From: Myxococcales bacterium
GTDB taxonomy: Bacteria > Lernaellota > Lernaellaia > Lernaellales > Lernaellaceae
Assembly (NCBI GenBank): GCA_012517325.1
Contig: JAAYVF010000083.1
Location: 1 to 64,000, forward strand
Direction of reading: 5' to 3'
DNA length: 64,000 bases
Positions 62,789 to 64,000 of this stretch are shown one piece after another (the first letter of the stretch is position 1; the number at the start of each line of letters is the position of its first letter). Under the pieces are notes generated by a model that worked only from the letters and a program-made list of their open reading frames with translations, was not told where the DNA came from and searched no databases. The translations under genes were made by a program, and so were the position numbers.

Positions 62789-64000
62789 CTACCGCAGCCG
62801 CTCGCGAATGATCTCCAACACCAATGCTTCGGTGAAGTCGATGGAGAACATCAGTTTTTCCCAGTCGAGGTTCTGCGGCGTGTCGTTGACGGTATGGTAA
62901 TGCAGCGGCGAACCGACTTGCGGATCGACGCAGACCAGGCTGGCGGCGTCGAAACCGCGCCGCATGAACGCGTAAGAGTCTGTGCCGCCGACCGGGATCT
63001 CGAAAGCCTGGACCTCGTGGAAACGGCTTTCGATCCGGGCGGTGCGTTCGAGCACGGCGCGCAGCCAGGGCGCGATCGGCTCGCTCACCACCTCGCCCTC
63101 GGAAGCAGTGAATCGCAGCTCGCCGTTGGTCAGACCGTCCAGGCCGATCACGACCGTCTTGTTCTTGTCCCACTGCCCGTCCTTGGCCTTGGCCAGCGCG
63201 TCGGCGCCGCCCAGGCTGGCTTCTTCGCAGCCGGTCACCGCGAAAACCAGTTCCACGTTTTCGGGTTTCCGGGAAGCCAGGCGGCCGGCCAGGATCGGCA
63301 GGGCCACGGTGCCGGAGAGGTTGTCATTGGCGCCGGGGACGACCTGGTTGCGCAGCACGACCTCCACGTTGAGCAGGAACGCGATCAAGCCCGGCACGGA
63401 GATCGCCGCCTCGATGGGCAACAGCGGCCAGGTCAGCGGGCCGAGGAAAACGCGCAGCAGATCGAAGCCGGCCAGCGCGAACTGCGCCTTGGTGGCCACT
63501 TCCATCGAGCGCTTCAGGAATTGCAGCCGGGGCGGCAGATCGCCGGAAAACCACTCGACGATTTTCGGATTGAACAACAACCCGGTAAACGCCGCGTCGG
63601 CGTGGCCCATCAGCACGATGCGCAACGCGGGCTCGCCCTTGGCCGGAATCGTCGCCAGCAGGTTCTGACTCTTTTTCCAGGGAAACAATCGCCGCAGGTA
63701 GTAGCCCTTGCGGGTGGAATCGTGCAGGTAGGACGTGCCCACGCCGGCGTGCAGCGCCAGACCGACCAGCGGCAACAACGCCGAAACCATCGTGCCCAGG
63801 GTGCCCAAACCGAAGTGCAACGCCATGTTGGCGTAGAGGTTCTCGTTGAATTTGAAGCTCTCTTCGGTGGTCGCCAGGCCCAGGCGCTCGAATTCCGCCT
63901 GCATGATCTGGTGCGCGCGGCGCTCATCCTCGCTGGTCGGCCGCCGCTCGGGACATTCGGCGACGATGCGTTCGATCAGCTTCTGCACATAGATCTGCTC
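62789..64000 (-). CDS. M28-family metallopeptidase, 5' end beyond the window
   Basis: At least 404 residues, a probable zinc aminopeptidase. M28 features are LMGHADAAFTG (metal His), GANDNLSGTVALPILAGRL (bridging Asp), TGCEEASLGGA (Glu pair) and LHYHTVNDTPQ near the C-terminus (last metal His). Two hydrophobic stretches (about 55-80 and 180-205) suggest membrane association. The frame is open to the right edge; GTG 63988 is a possible start but the reading continues upstream, so the gene is treated as partial. The stop TAG is at 62789-62791, and no terminator follows in the 178-base gap. Confidence 0.85.
   Translation of the reverse strand, partial: EQIYVQKLIERIVAECPERRPTSEDERRAHQIMQAEFERLGLATTEESFKFNENLYANMALHFGLGTLGTMVSALLPLVGLALHAGVGTSYLHDSTRKGYYLRRLFPWKKSQNLLATIPAKGEPALRIVLMGHADAAFTGLLFNPKIVEWFSGDLPPRLQFLKRSMEVATKAQFALAGFDLLRVFLGPLTWPLLPIEAAISVPGLIAFLLNVEVVLRNQVVPGANDNLSGTVALPILAGRLASRKPENVELVFAVTGCEEASLGGADALAKAKDGQWDKNKTVVIGLDGLTNGELRFTASEGEVVSEPIAPWLRAVLERTARIESRFHEVQAFEIPVGGTDSYAFMRRGFDAASLVCVDPQVGSPLHYHTVNDTPQNLDWEKLMFSIDFTEALVLEIIRERLR

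Overview
The window is GC-rich bacterial chromosome with short intergenic gaps and many overlapping genes. It reads as a Gram-negative bacterium with a lipoprotein-rich envelope: several lipobox lipoproteins, a DUF1302-type outer-membrane protein, an MMPL/RND exporter, and secreted proteins carrying long Asp/Asn-rich spacers. Poly-Asp spacers, Cys-rich repeats and the chemosensory gene content fit an uncultured deltaproteobacterial-grade lineage (Myxococcota or a neighbouring candidate phylum). That placement is inference; no rRNA or tRNA gene is present to fix it.

Layout. 1-590 has no gene but holds hairpins and three REP-like repeats. 591-5920 (minus) encodes a secreted M14 carboxypeptidase, a GT-C/TPR membrane protein and a YCF48-like propeller protein. 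6118-9400 holds an NRAMP-USP fusion, a zinc-ribbon protein and a glutathione peroxidase. 9462-19792 is a glycan/lipid region: a ceramidase-like protein, a GH36 alpha-galactosidase, a degenerate LytM protein, a lipoprotein, and a minus-strand operon of six-hairpin glycosidase, NodU-type carbamoyltransferase and SGNH hydrolase. 19932-24984 (minus) is the conserved housekeeping operon yjbQ-phoH-pgpH-ybeY-corC. Next come a lone prepilin, a ceramidase-like lipoprotein (25637-28201), and a GT-C protein coupled to a sulfatase-like lipoprotein.

32029-38347 (plus) carries yebC-ruvC-ruvA-ruvB, a low-molecular-weight tyrosine phosphatase, a cupin, a palindrome-rich element, a beta-CASP nuclease and a YhcC-type radical SAM protein. 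38394-40121 is a second YCF48-like protein, paralogous to the one at 4196. 40302-47127 (minus) is a four-gene envelope operon, DUF1302-DUF1329-YCF48-MMPL/RND, a plausible hydrophobic-cargo export machine. 47253-49088 holds two tandemly duplicated poly-Asp lipoproteins, followed by a small secreted protein and a DsbA-peroxiredoxin fusion. 51292-61803 (plus) is a complete chemosensory operon: cheA, cheW, mcp, cheR, cheD, an HDOD gene, cheY, cheX and cheB, with no flagellar gene nearby. The window closes with a secreted Cys-rich/poly-Asp protein and an M28 peptidase running off the right edge.

The most notable pattern is the placement of Asp/Asn-rich spacers in seven proteins. In three lipoproteins the spacer lies at or close behind the lipidated N-terminal Cys. 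In three other signal-peptide proteins it lies at the extreme C-terminus and ends in a Cys-Gly-Cys motif. This suggests an undescribed C-terminal anchoring or sorting signal.
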